Shown in pieces: positions 17,850 through 27,657 of a stretch of 36,731 nucleotides of DNA. Within the stretch, counting starts at the first letter, position 1, and every line of letters starts with the position of its first letter. The position numbers and the translations under genes are program-made. The notes under the pieces are model-generated. The model saw only the letters and a list, made by a program, of their open reading frames with translations, was not told the DNA's origin and did not search any database. The stretch comes from an uncultured Eubacteriales bacterium (GTDB taxonomy: Bacteria; Bacillota; Clostridia; Lachnospirales; Lachnospiraceae), in assembly GCA_900318405.1 (NCBI GenBank), contig ONKP01000010.1, forward strand, positions 1 through 36,731, given 5' to 3'.

Positions 17850-19685
17850 ATGAGTGAAAAGACAGACAACAGACCGCTGCAGGCGGTTCTACGGTGCGTG
17901 ACACCGCCGGATGAGGAACAGCTGGCAAAGTTCCGGAAATTCCTTCAGAAAAAATATCATGCGGAGCAGGTGGAGATCGAAATAAAAGTCGAGCCCGAAA
18001 TCAACGGCGGCTTTATTCTCCAGATCGGCTCTGAACAGTATGACTGGTCAGCGAGCGGCAGAACACGGCAGTTTGAAAACCGTATCGATGCGGCAAGGGA
18101 AAATGCGGCCAGAAACCGGAGCAAAGAGGATATCATGACGATCCTGAAAGGGGCCGTCGATGATTTCCGGCTCGCCGCGGAGAAGAGCGAGGTCGGCACG
18201 GTCGAGACAGCCGGAGACGGCATCGTCCAGATCAGGGGCCTTGATCATGCGCAGTACGGTGAGATCGTGGTCTTTGAGAACGGCGTTCGCGGCATGGTGC
18301 AGAATATCACCACGGATGGCGTCGGTGCCATTCTTTTTGACGAAGAGGGTACGATCGGCGAGGGCTCCCGTGTAACGGCGACGGGCAAGCGCGCCGGCAT
18401 TCCGGTCAGTGAAAATTATATCGGCAGAGTTGTCAACGCGCTGGGCGCACCCATTGACGGCGGCGCACCGATCAGTGCCAGTGAATATCGTCCCATCGAA
18501 GAGCCGGCACCGGGTATCGTAGACAGGCAGTCGGTCAGCCAGCCTCTGCAGACGGGCATCCTTTCCATAGACAGCATGTTTCCGATCGGCCGCGGACAGC
18601 GTGAGCTGATCATCGGAGACAGGCAGACCGGAAAAACATCCATTGCGCTGGATACGATCCTGAACCAGAAGGGCAAGCAGTGTATCTGCATCTATGTGGC
18701 GATCGGACAGAAGGCTTCGACTATCGCGAGCCTCGTGAATACGCTGCGCGAGCACGGGGCGATGGACTATTCCATCGTCATGAGTTCCACGGCTTCGGAC
18801 CCGGCACCCATGCAGTATATTGCACCGTATGCAGCGACATCTCTGGCGGAATATTTCATGTATGCGGGCAAAGATGTCCTGATCGTCTATGATGATCTTT
18901 CCAAGCACGCGGTCGCCTATCGTGCGCTTTCTCTGCTGCTCGGCAGAAGCCCGGGCCGTGAGGCGTATCCCGGCGATGTCTTTTATCTGCATTCAAGACT
19001 GCTGGAGCGGTCAGCCCGTCTGTCCGCAGCGCTCGGCGGCGGTTCGATCACGGCACTGCCGATCATCGAGACGCAGGACGGCGATGTGTCCGCTTATATT
19101 CCGACCAACGTTATTTCGATTACCGACGGTCAGATTTTTCTCGAGAGCGATCTGTTCTTCGAGGGACAGCGGCCGGCTGTCAATGTCGGCCTCTCCGTAT
19201 CGCGTGTCGGCGGTGCGGCGCAGACAAAAGCAATGAAGAAGGCAGCGGGTTCGCTCCGTATCGATCTCGCGCAGTACCGCGAGATGCAGGTCTTCACGCA
19301 GTTCTCTTCGGATCTGGATGAGGCAACGAAAAACCAGCTGAAGCAGGGACGCGTGCTCATGGAACTGCTGAAGCAGCCGCTCGGACATCCGCTTTCTCTG
19401 GCGGAGGAGGTCATCACCCTGACGGTCGGCGAGGGAAAGAAAATGATCGACATCCCGCCCGCACAGGTAAAGGCGTTTCAGGGAGCGCTGCTGACATTTT
19501 TCCATGAACAGCATCCGGATATCATGAAGGATATCGACCGGAAGGGAAGAATGGAGGACGAAACAAAAGATGAGATCCTCCATATAACTGACGAGTTCAA
19601 AGCCTCCTGGAATAAGAAGGATGAAGGCGGAGACAAAACGACAGAAGCAAAACCCGGAGTGACACAGGCAAAGCAGGATACATAA
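17850..19685 (+). CDS. atpA: F-type ATP synthase delta(C-terminal domain)-alpha fusion subunit
   Basis: The 611-residue protein exceeds normal alpha (about 500-515) by about 95 residues at the N-terminus. Residues 11-80 resemble the delta/OSCP C-terminal domain: an LRCVTPPDEEQLAKFRKFL helix, then VEIEIKVEPEINGGFILQIG, then YDWSASGRTRQFENRI, matching the family pattern of GG-F-x-L-x-I-G and D-x-S. The delta N-terminal helical domain is absent. Alpha proper starts around residue 92, with Walker A GDRQTGKT at 256-263 and the catalytic Arg segment SVSRVGGAAQ. A charged tail of about 40 residues ends the protein. No atpH fits in the 44-bp gap after atpF. The ATG at 17850 is preferred over the GTG at 17832. 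An internal ATG at 18135 (residue 96) could give free alpha of 516 residues. Confidence 0.93.
   Translation: MSEKTDNRPLQAVLRCVTPPDEEQLAKFRKFLQKKYHAEQVEIEIKVEPEINGGFILQIGSEQYDWSASGRTRQFENRIDAARENAARNRSKEDIMTILKGAVDDFRLAAEKSEVGTVETAGDGIVQIRGLDHAQYGEIVVFENGVRGMVQNITTDGVGAILFDEEGTIGEGSRVTATGKRAGIPVSENYIGRVVNALGAPIDGGAPISASEYRPIEEPAPGIVDRQSVSQPLQTGILSIDSMFPIGRGQRELIIGDRQTGKTSIALDTILNQKGKQCICIYVAIGQKASTIASLVNTLREHGAMDYSIVMSSTASDPAPMQYIAPYAATSLAEYFMYAGKDVLIVYDDLSKHAVAYRALSLLLGRSPGREAYPGDVFYLHSRLLERSARLSAALGGGSITALPIIETQDGDVSAYIPTNVISITDGQIFLESDLFFEGQRPAVNVGLSVSRVGGAAQTKAMKKAAGSLRIDLAQYREMQVFTQFSSDLDEATKNQLKQGRVLMELLKQPLGHPLSLAEEVITLTVGEGKKMIDIPPAQVKAFQGALLTFFHEQHPDIMKDIDRKGRMEDETKDEILHITDEFKASWNKKDEGGDKTTEAKPGVTQAKQDT
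18126..18137 (+). promoter_or_regulatory. Possible internal ribosome binding site and start for free alpha subunit
   Basis: GAGG at 18126-18129 lies 5 bases before an in-frame ATG at 18135-18137, exactly at the delta-like/alpha junction. Initiation here would give MTILKGAVDDF..., close to the usual beginning of bacterial alpha subunits though about eight residues shorter. Its use is an inference from position and spacing. Confidence 0.4.
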
Positions 19686-19767
19686 AGGCCGGAAAAACGG
19701 CATGAAAAACATGTCCGGAGAAGCATGGTTCTGAGCACAGAGGACTGACAACAGGCAGGTGGTGGCT

Positions 19768-20706
19768 ATGGCTTCAACACGTGAGATCAGAGAGAGAATT
19801 TCAAGCGTTAAGAATACACTGAAGATCACGAACGCGATGTATATGATCTCCTCTACAAAGCTGAATTATGCCAAAGCGGCGCTGGCCTCGACAGAACCCT
19901 TTTATTATCAGCTGCAGTCGATGATCGCGCGTATCCTGAGGCATCTGCCGGAGGATTATCATCACCGCTATCTGGATCATCGCGAGGCAGCAGATGATGC
20001 TGATCTGCGCCGGGCGATTATCTGTGTGACGGCGGACAAGGGACTGGCCGGTGCCTTCAATCACAATGTTCTGAAGATGACGGAAAACAGGCTGCGGCCG
20101 GATTCCAATGACCTGCTGTTTGTCGTCGGTGAGGTCGGTCGGCATTATTTTTCGCACAGGGGCATTCATATAGACGAACAGTTCAGCTATACCGCACAGA
20201 AGCCGACGCTGCCGCGTGCCCGTGTGATCACCTCCCGTATTCTGGAGCTTTTCGGCAACGATGAGATCGATGAGGTCTACATCATCTATACGCAGATGAA
20301 GAACGCGATGGCGACGGAGGTCATCTGCCAGCAGCTGCTGCCGCTGCAGCGTCTGGATCATAAGCTCTTTGTGAAGCAGATGGGCAATGCGACGCAGGAG
20401 GATTTCAGCATGGAGCCGAATCCCTCCGTTCTGCTGGATCAGGTCATTCCCGAATATCTGACGGGTTTTATCTACAGTGCGCTGATTGAATCCTACTGCT
20501 CGGAGCACAATGCCCGTATGCAGGCGATGGATGCGGCGAACAAGAACGGCAATCAGCTGGTCAGTGAGTTGTCCGTGCGTTACAACAGAGAGCGGCAGGC
20601 CGCGATCACGCAGGAGATCACCGAGGTAGCTGCCGGCGCTCGCGCGAGAAAAGAGCAGATGCAGCGCGCTGCGCGGCGTCGCGCGATGAAGAACGCTGAC
20701 AAATAA
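19768..20706 (+). CDS. atpG: F-type ATP synthase subunit gamma
   Basis: This is the central rotor shaft, 312 residues, somewhat longer than the usual 285-295. The N-terminal helix begins ASTREIRERISSVKNTLKIT, continuing into NAMYMISSTKLNYAK; many gamma subunits have KITKAMEMVA here. The middle domain has AIICVTADKGLAGAFNHNV. The C-terminal helix begins ARMQAMDAANKNG and contains LSVRYNRERQAAITQEITEV, both highly typical. The ATG at 19768 follows GGCAGGTGG; GTG codons at 19759 and 19762 are alternatives. Confidence 0.96.
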   Translation: MASTREIRERISSVKNTLKITNAMYMISSTKLNYAKAALASTEPFYYQLQSMIARILRHLPEDYHHRYLDHREAADDADLRRAIICVTADKGLAGAFNHNVLKMTENRLRPDSNDLLFVVGEVGRHYFSHRGIHIDEQFSYTAQKPTLPRARVITSRILELFGNDEIDEVYIIYTQMKNAMATEVICQQLLPLQRLDHKLFVKQMGNATQEDFSMEPNPSVLLDQVIPEYLTGFIYSALIESYCSEHNARMQAMDAANKNGNQLVSELSVRYNRERQAAITQEITEVAAGARARKEQMQRAARRRAMKNADK

Positions 20707-20721
20707 TCCCGGTCAGTGATC

Positions 20722-22273
<1,552 letters not shown>

Positions 22274-22409
22274 GCAGATATGCTGATCTATGAGCTGATC
22301 TGCCTGATGGTATTGTTGTAATATGGAGCAAACTGATCAGGTCTGTGCGATGGACTTAAAAAGCCCTTTAAGTTTATCGTTTTACAGATGAAAAAGCAGG
22401 AAAAAATAT

Positions 22410-22832
22410 ATGGCCGAGACAACGCACACCTTCCATCTGCAGGTGATCGCAACACAAAAAGTATATTTTGATGACCGGGCGAAGTCGGTGAATGTACAGG
22501 CTGATGACGGGCGCAGGCAGTTCCTTGCACACGCTGCGGACACAACGCTGGCCATCGTACCCGGCGAGATAGATATCGTCACGGCATCCGGTGAGACGAT
22601 CAGCGCCGTTGCCGGCTACGGTGTCGTCATGTTTGCCAATAACAGGGCCGTTGTGCTGACCGAGACCTGCGAATCGCCGGAAGAACTGGACCAGCGCCGC
22701 GCGGAAGAAGCGCTCGACCGCGCAAAGGAGCGCATGCGTCAGAAACAGAGTATGCGCGAATACATCATGACGCAGGCCGCCATGGCGAGAGCACTTTCCC
22801 GTCTGAAATTCAAGGACAAGAACCTTCACTGA
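22410..22832 (+). CDS. atpC: F-type ATP synthase subunit epsilon
   Basis: The 140-residue protein couples the rotor to the c-ring and can regulate ATP hydrolysis. An N-terminal beta-sandwich (TFHLQVIATQKVYFDD through GYGVVMFANNRAVVLTE) is followed by a two-helix C-terminal domain (ELDQRRAEEALDRAKERMR, then a second helix to LSRLKFKD). The beta domain is diverged from the usual pattern, reading QFLAHAADTTLAIVPG where GILPGH-type text is common. AGGA lies nine bases before the ATG. A 136-bp gap with a weak ACTTAAA/TTTAAGT hairpin (22354-22373) separates it from atpD. Confidence 0.93.
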   Translation: MAETTHTFHLQVIATQKVYFDDRAKSVNVQADDGRRQFLAHAADTTLAIVPGEIDIVTASGETISAVAGYGVVMFANNRAVVLTETCESPEELDQRRAEEALDRAKERMRQKQSMREYIMTQAAMARALSRLKFKDKNLH

Positions 22833-22856
22833 CGTAACGTATATTTATCAACAGAA

Positions 22857-22899
22857 AAAAGAACGGGGAGCCGTGTATCACACGGCTCCCCGTTCTTTT
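22857..22899. terminator. Strong intrinsic terminator closing the atp operon
   Basis: GAACGGGGAGCCGTGT (22861-22876) and ACACGGCTCCCCGTTC (22880-22895) form a perfect 16-bp GC-rich stem with a 3-nt loop. It is flanked by AAAA on the left and TTTT on the right, so it can work in both directions. It lies between atpC (+) and the EAL gene (-), which converge. Confidence 0.95.
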
Positions 22900-22918
22900 C
22901 CATAATCTTCGAAAATAC

Positions 22919-23031
22919 ATCCGGTCTGCTGCACGCATTTTGCGTGTAATGGGATTTTTGCTGTGAACCGAAAACGCTTCCGGTCTGTTACCCGCACTTC
23001 ACGTGTGATGAGACTGTCTGCAATCCGAAGA
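22919..23031. repeat. Diverged tandem duplication, 59-bp period
   Basis: CCGGTCTG occurs at 22921 and 22980. Each is followed by a related stretch with CACGCATTTTGCGTG in the first copy and CCGCACTTCACGTGTG in the second, then ATGGGA or ATGAGA. It lies in the 3' gap of the EAL gene. No gene is present. Confidence 0.6.
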
Positions 23032-23033
23032 GT

Positions 23034-24977
23034 TTATACACGGAAGTTCATCAGGAAATTGATAAAGCGGTCACGCGGAACAGGTTTTGAATAGTAAAAT
23101 CCCTGCAGGTAATCCACACCGCAGGAAATCATGAAATCCCGCTGCTGTTCTGACTCCACACCTTCTACAACGGCGTGTCTCTTCAGACTCTTTACGAGGC
23201 TGAGCATATTGGTCAGAATAATGCGGGTATTTTCATCTTTTTCTGCGCCCCAGAGGAAACTCTTGTCGATTTTGATGATCTGGAACGGGTATTTCATGAC
23301 GTAGGAGTAATTGGCATTTCCGGTTCCGAAGTCATCGAGAGCAAAGGAAAATCCGGCGGCGCCCAGCTTTTCTATAGCGCTGCGCATGGCTGTCTCGTTA
23401 TGGATCACAGCGGACTCCGTGATCTCCAGGCATATTTTTGAAGCCGGTACATGATAGAGACTGAGAATCTCCGTCAGCTGATCTGCCAGCTGCGGATCCA
23501 TGCACTGGACAGGAGAGAGGTTGACCTCGACGAAATCCAGCCCGTATTGTTCCGGTTTTTCCTCTGCGAGGAAGGACACCATCTTTTCAAAAACCATGAT
23601 ACCCAGGCGGTTGATCATACCTGTCTGCTCAGCCACGCGGATGAATTCATCAGGCGCGAAGTAGCCGCCTTTTTCGTCCTTCATGCGCACCAGGGCCTCG
23701 CAGGAATGAATCCTGCTGTCACGCGTATCGAAGATAGGCTGATAAAAAACTTCCAGGGAATTGTTGCTGATCGCATGCTGCAGAGAAAACTCCACATCTT
23801 TCATCCTCTGCTGCGGTGCCATGTTGTTCTGGAAGTGCAGTGTATTTTCAGGCAGGCGCTCATCATACGGGCTGTCGATAAATACATTCATCTGATCTTC
23901 ATCCGTGATCTGGTCAGGAATAGCGCCGATCCATATCTGCGTTGTCAGGAAGACCGGCGCCTCGTCGCAGTTCCACTCCTCATGGAAGCGAAGCTGGATC
24001 TTTCCCGCAATCTTCCGAACTTCATCCTCATCAATCTGGTAAAACAGAATAGCGTAGGATTCCTCCTGCGTGTGATAGACACGGATTTTGTCCGAGGCAA
24101 ACTGCTGCAGCCAGGTGCCGATCATTTTTTCCAGGTGTCTGATCGTGAGTGTACCGAGGATCATGCGGTAATAACTGAGGCTGCTGATCTTGACGGAGAT
24201 GACACTGGCCTTGTTCCGCGTCTCAAAGCACTGGCGGACGTCTTTCCAGAGGGCATATCTTCTGCGAAGGCCGGTGGATGATTCAAACTGATCGTTGTCA
24301 CTCTCCAGAATGATGCAGATGATCATGACCAGGAGCGACTGAAGAAAAATAGTAATCTTCATATACTGATTGATGACCATGGGGATCATGGAGAGCCCGA
24401 AGCCGATCACGACGACCAGGATGCTGATATATTCAGGTGGGAGCAGCGCCTTCCTGTAAGATATCACGGTGAAGAGACTGAGTGACAGGTAGAAGACGTG
24501 TATTGCCACATAGAGCTGGATATAGATGATGCCGTGCATATATTCGCCGGTATTGGTGAAATAGTACACCAGTGTCCTGAGCGGAGGGATAAACAGGAAA
24601 ACTATCATGATCACCTCCGGGATGCTGAGCAGGATATAGGTGCGGCGACTGGTCCTGTGGGTAATTCCGATAACCTCGTACAGGTAAATACACAGCGTGA
24701 AGGGCAGCGAATTGTGGAAAAAATGCGAGAAAAATGTTGAAATCCTGAGGATTCCCAGGTCGATGGGGATCCCCTCACCCATGATGTTCCGGCAAATGGA
24801 TGCACAGACTTCACTCACGGCAGACAGTGACAGCGTGAACAGGAGGATCAGGAACGTTCTTGTCCTTCTCTCACGGATAATCCTCGGACGCAGCAGGTAA
24901 AAAATGAGAAGGATGGCATCCAGAAGGATCGCGCCGAAATCAAAATTCAGATTATATCTTCCAGTCGGGTAGAACAT
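23034..24977 (-). CDS. Membrane protein with degenerate GGDEF and intact EAL (c-di-GMP phosphodiesterase)
   Basis: The protein is about 647 residues from the ATG at 24977, with AAAGGA about 12 bases before it; a TTG at 25004 is also open. About seven hydrophobic segments fill residues 13-225. Residues about 253-376 look like a degenerate GGDEF domain without the GGDEF motif (EESYAILF at that place). The EAL domain (about 395-647) is complete: FYQPIFD, CEALVRM with Glu427, VNLSP, EITES, LDDFGTGNANYS, IKIDKSF, VEGVES and LQGFYYSKP. The metal and catalytic residues known for active EAL enzymes are therefore kept. The predicted role is c-di-GMP hydrolysis controlled by a membrane-bound signal. 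Confidence 0.92.
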   Translation of the reverse strand: MFYPTGRYNLNFDFGAILLDAILLIFYLLRPRIIRERRTRTFLILLFTLSLSAVSEVCASICRNIMGEGIPIDLGILRISTFFSHFFHNSLPFTLCIYLYEVIGITHRTSRRTYILLSIPEVIMIVFLFIPPLRTLVYYFTNTGEYMHGIIYIQLYVAIHVFYLSLSLFTVISYRKALLPPEYISILVVVIGFGLSMIPMVINQYMKITIFLQSLLVMIICIILESDNDQFESSTGLRRRYALWKDVRQCFETRNKASVISVKISSLSYYRMILGTLTIRHLEKMIGTWLQQFASDKIRVYHTQEESYAILFYQIDEDEVRKIAGKIQLRFHEEWNCDEAPVFLTTQIWIGAIPDQITDEDQMNVFIDSPYDERLPENTLHFQNNMAPQQRMKDVEFSLQHAISNNSLEVFYQPIFDTRDSRIHSCEALVRMKDEKGGYFAPDEFIRVAEQTGMINRLGIMVFEKMVSFLAEEKPEQYGLDFVEVNLSPVQCMDPQLADQLTEILSLYHVPASKICLEITESAVIHNETAMRSAIEKLGAAGFSFALDDFGTGNANYSYVMKYPFQIIKIDKSFLWGAEKDENTRIILTNMLSLVKSLKRHAVVEGVESEQQRDFMISCGVDYLQGFYYSKPVPRDRFINFLMNFRV

Positions 24978-25002
24978 GCCGTTATCGTTTCCTTTATCCG
25001 GC

Positions 25003-25027
25003 AAAACGCGCCGGACAGGCGCGTTTT
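25003..25027. terminator. Hairpin terminator between EAL and HD-GYP genes
   Basis: AAAACGCGCC (25003-25012) and GGCGCGTTTT (25018-25027) form a perfect 10-bp stem with a 5-nt loop, with a T4 run in the stem base. On the minus strand it lies after the HD-GYP gene and just before the EAL gene, so the two genes are probably separate transcription units. The 25028-25157 stretch shows nothing else. Confidence 0.65.
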
Positions 25028-25157
25028 ACCATGGGATTTACCATGGTTTGCTGTAACTGAAAAAGAACTGCTGTGCTTTCAGGACGGGCTGTACAGTCCG
25101 GAAGAGGCTGTATGCTGTCCCGGAAAGACCATACTGCCTGAAACAGAGCATATACAT

Positions 25158-26255
25158 TCAAGACCGGATGAGAATGTTCGCACATTCGATCTTCGACAGG
25201 TCATAGACCTTGCCGCTCTTTACGCCGACGACAACCGGCCGCAGCAGCAGGTTGGCATTCTGCTTCACCACACGGGCTGTCTCGCCGTTCGACAGTTTGA
25301 CCAGTGAGTCCACCGGATACAGGACCATGACCTTCATGAACGTTTGGAGAGCCCGCATATCCAGACAGGAGGACATGCCGAGAAGGATATCGACTGCCTC
25401 GCCCGGTGTATAGGCTTTTTTGTAGGGCCGCGTAGAAACCAGTGCATCGTAGATATCGGCCACCGCCATGATTTTTGCATAGGGGTGGATGAGGTTGGCC
25501 ATGGCACCGACAGGATAACCGGATCCATCGGTCTTTTCGTGATGCTGAAGCATGGCCATGGCAACACTCAGGGAAATCTCCGGATTTTTCTTGACAAGAT
25601 CGTAGCTCAGGCGGCTGTGCTGCTTGATGACCTCAAATTCCTCCGGCGTGAGCTTGGCGGGTTTGTTCAGTATTTCCGGCGGTATCAGCGTTTTGCCGAT
25701 ATCATGGAGAAGCCCTGCCGAACCGATCTCAGCGATCTCATGCTCAGACATTCCTTCAGCCTTGGCGATGATCATGCTGATTGTGGCTACGTCGACGCTG
25801 TGGTTGAACGTGTATTCGTCACTGGTCTTCAGCTCGGAAATGTTGAGCGCCACCGCCTTGTTCCGGACAATGGCATTCATGAGCTTCAGGGTGATGGACT
25901 TCACCGTCCCGGCCATCAGTTTGTTGTCCGGTACGGTATACATATATTCAATGCCTTTGGATACCTGCTGCTTTACACTGGCAGTCAGCTGGACCTTGAC
26001 AGGATCCGGCTCACGCAGCCGCATGACTGCCACACGGGCAGCCGGAGAGAGGATGGTATCGGCCTCGCCCTCTTCATCGCGGCCAAAGCGCACGGTGAGC
26101 GTCTGAACGCCGTAATTTTTCAGGCCGTCAATGACAAAGGCCGTCAGCATGCTTCCGGATTCCGCCAGATGGCGTCCGAGACGGTCTTCCACCGCGCTTC
26201 CGAGAATCATGCCCGGTTTTGCCTTGGATATCGGAATGTTGATATAGTGTACCAT
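25158..26255 (-). CDS. HD-GYP domain protein (c-di-GMP phosphodiesterase)
   Basis: The 365-residue protein starts at the ATG at 26255 ([16 protein letters not shown], a typical beginning of such proteins); a TTG 48 bases upstream is less likely. The HD motif is LLHDIGK with His184-Asp185. The GYP motif is [11 protein letters not shown], ending at 248, and further His residues typical of the two- or three-metal site are present. The family hydrolyses c-di-GMP to pGpG or GMP. No membrane segment or receiver domain is seen. The C-terminal 80 residues ([18 protein letters not shown]) are a common extension in Clostridia. It neighbours the EAL gene, so two phosphodiesterases are adjacent. Confidence 0.93.
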   Translation of the reverse strand: MVHYINIPISKAKPGMILGSAVEDRLGRHLAESGSMLTAFVIDGLKNYGVQTLTVRFGRDEEGEADTILSPAARVAVMRLREPDPVKVQLTASVKQQVSKGIEYMYTVPDNKLMAGTVKSITLKLMNAIVRNKAVALNISELKTSDEYTFNHSVDVATISMIIAKAEGMSEHEIAEIGSAGLLHDIGKTLIPPEILNKPAKLTPEEFEVIKQHSRLSYDLVKKNPEISLSVAMAMLQHHEKTDGSGYPVGAMANLIHPYAKIMAVADIYDALVSTRPYKKAYTPGEAVDILLGMSSCLDMRALQTFMKVMVLYPVDSLVKLSNGETARVVKQNANLLLRPVVVGVKSGKVYDLSKIECANILIRS

Positions 26256-26428
26256 AATTTTTCCCGACCGGGACGGCAGGATATGGAAGCCGTTCCCCCT
26301 CAAAAGACGGAAAATACGTTTGCGGTATTTCCGTAGTTCTGTTCTGAAAATTTACTGCTGTTGCTGATATTTTACTACAACATCGGGAAAGGGTTCAAGA
26401 AACAGTGCGGAAATATTCACCTTACTGG

Positions 26429-26549
26429 TTACTGTTCACTTTTTGTCAGCCACTGTCACACATGGAGACTCCCAAGCCGACCGCTCTCGCTTGTCCTCGG
26501 CCTGGGAGTCTCCATGTGTTCCGTGGCGCTGGCAGATTCTGAACTGTAA
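26429..26549. repeat. 121-bp element with terminal inverted repeats and a large internal hairpin
   Basis: The left end TTACTGTTCAC (26429-26439) and the right end CTGAACTGTAA (26539-26549) are inverted copies matching at 9 of 11 positions. Inside, ACACATGGAGACTCCCA (26458-26474) pairs perfectly over 17 bp with 26503-26519. After one mismatch GCCGA (26476-26480) pairs with TCGGC (26497-26501). It lies between two minus-strand genes and has no coding evidence. The right 31 bp recur at 15808-15838. It resembles a small non-autonomous mobile element, and the hairpin may also end transcription of the upstream FKBP gene. Confidence 0.6.
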
Positions 26550-26564
26550 TCTGCATCCTGACAC

Positions 26565-27422
26565 TCAGCGCACTTCGAGAAGCTCGATGCTGAAGTTCAG
26601 ATTCCTGCCCGCCATCTCGTGGTTGGCATCCAGCGTGATGGTTTTCTCGTCGCGCGCGGTGACGCGGACGGGAAGAACCTGGCCGTAGTCGTTCTGCAGA
26701 TGTACGCGCTGTCCGATTGTCAGATTCTCGGATCCGGGGAGCTGATCAATCTGGAAGGTTACGACGGCTTCAGGGTCGTATTCGCCGTAGGCTTCGGCGG
26801 GAAGCAGATGGATATCTGTCGTCTGGCCCGGTTCCATATTGGCTACTGCCTTGTCGAATCCGTGGATCATCATGCCGGATCCGCAGACGAATTCCAGCGG
26901 TTCGCCTCTGTCATAAGAGGAATCAAAGGTGGATCCGTCATCGAAGGTGCCGCGATAGTGCACACGAACGGTTTTGCCGACATTTTTTCCGTCAAAGTCC
27001 GGTGTGTAATCATGATGGCCGCAACCGCCACAGCCGCCACCGCAGCCGCCACAGCTGCCGCCGCATCCTTCTTCTGAAGCCTCCTCTTCGTGATGGTGAT
27101 CACAGTTGACCTCTGCACCGTTCAGTTCGCCGCGCAGATATGCGGCAACTGCTTCATCCGCAGAGCCTTCTGCACCGGTGGCAACAGCAATACCGGCCTT
27201 CTGCAGCGCGTTCAGGGCGCCCTGGCCGAGGCCGCCGCAGATCACAGTGTCTACGCCGTTCTGTGCGAGCAGATTCGCCAGCGCCTCATGTCCGATGCCG
27301 TTGGTGTCAAGCACTTCCCCGGGGGTGACGGTACCGTCCTGAACTTCGTAATATTTGAAGGCGGTGGAGCGGCCGAAGTGCTGGAATACATTGCCATTGT
27401 CATAGGGAACAGCTATTTTCAT
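26565..27422 (-). CDS. NifX/DiNase-type domain fused to SlyD-like FKBP peptidyl-prolyl isomerase
   Basis: The 285-residue protein starts at the ATG at 27422, with GGAGGA about eight bases upstream. Residues 1-105 are a dinitrogenase iron-molybdenum cofactor domain (MKIAVPYDNGNVFQHFG; CGGLGQGALNAL). Residues 107-137 are a Cys/His/Gly-rich linker (Cys107, His109-111, Cys120, 124, 127, 131, 134, His136-137), a likely metal-binding tail. Residues about 140-285 are an FKBP/SlyD module: VRVHYRGTFDDGSTFDSS, GFDKAVANMEPGQ, an inserted flap region and the signature DANHEMAGRNLNFSIELLE. This joins metal-cluster carrier-like and metallochaperone-like parts. The role is probably metal handling or protein folding; the partner is unknown. 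Confidence 0.9.
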   Translation of the reverse strand: MKIAVPYDNGNVFQHFGRSTAFKYYEVQDGTVTPGEVLDTNGIGHEALANLLAQNGVDTVICGGLGQGALNALQKAGIAVATGAEGSADEAVAAYLRGELNGAEVNCDHHHEEEASEEGCGGSCGGCGGGCGGCGHHDYTPDFDGKNVGKTVRVHYRGTFDDGSTFDSSYDRGEPLEFVCGSGMMIHGFDKAVANMEPGQTTDIHLLPAEAYGEYDPEAVVTFQIDQLPGSENLTIGQRVHLQNDYGQVLPVRVTARDEKTITLDANHEMAGRNLNFSIELLEVR

Positions 27423-27490
27423 ATAAAAATCCTCCATAAGTATAAACTGCACATATCATAACACGTCCGGGGTAATTACGCGAGAGGACA

Positions 27491-27542
27491 TATGATTTGG
27501 CTAAGTGCTGCTATGATTTGCTATGATTTGGCAAAGTGCCGC
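27491..27542 (+). repeat. Tandem repeat of TATGATTTGGC-type units upstream of the radical SAM gene
   Basis: TATGATTTGGCTAAGTGCTGC (27491-27511) and TATGATTTGGCAAAGTGCCGC (27522-27542) are separated by a partial copy, TATGATTTGC (27512-27521). The repeats lie between divergent genes and so could include promoter or binding sites. The 27453-27657 gap holds no gene. Confidence 0.7.
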
Positions 27543-27657
27543 CTGAGGCATTATAATCGGACATGGATTTATCTGCATCGGGCTGGCTTTTTGAGCGTTA
27601 CAGATGTTTGATGTAAGAAGTTATCTGTTTTAAGATCCCGGGAGAATGCGAAGAAGT

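Noticed and set aside
26361-26549. 62-codon open frame over the hairpin element
   Set aside because: It has no ribosome binding site, and its end coincides with the terminal inverted repeat, so it is better explained as non-coding repeat DNA.
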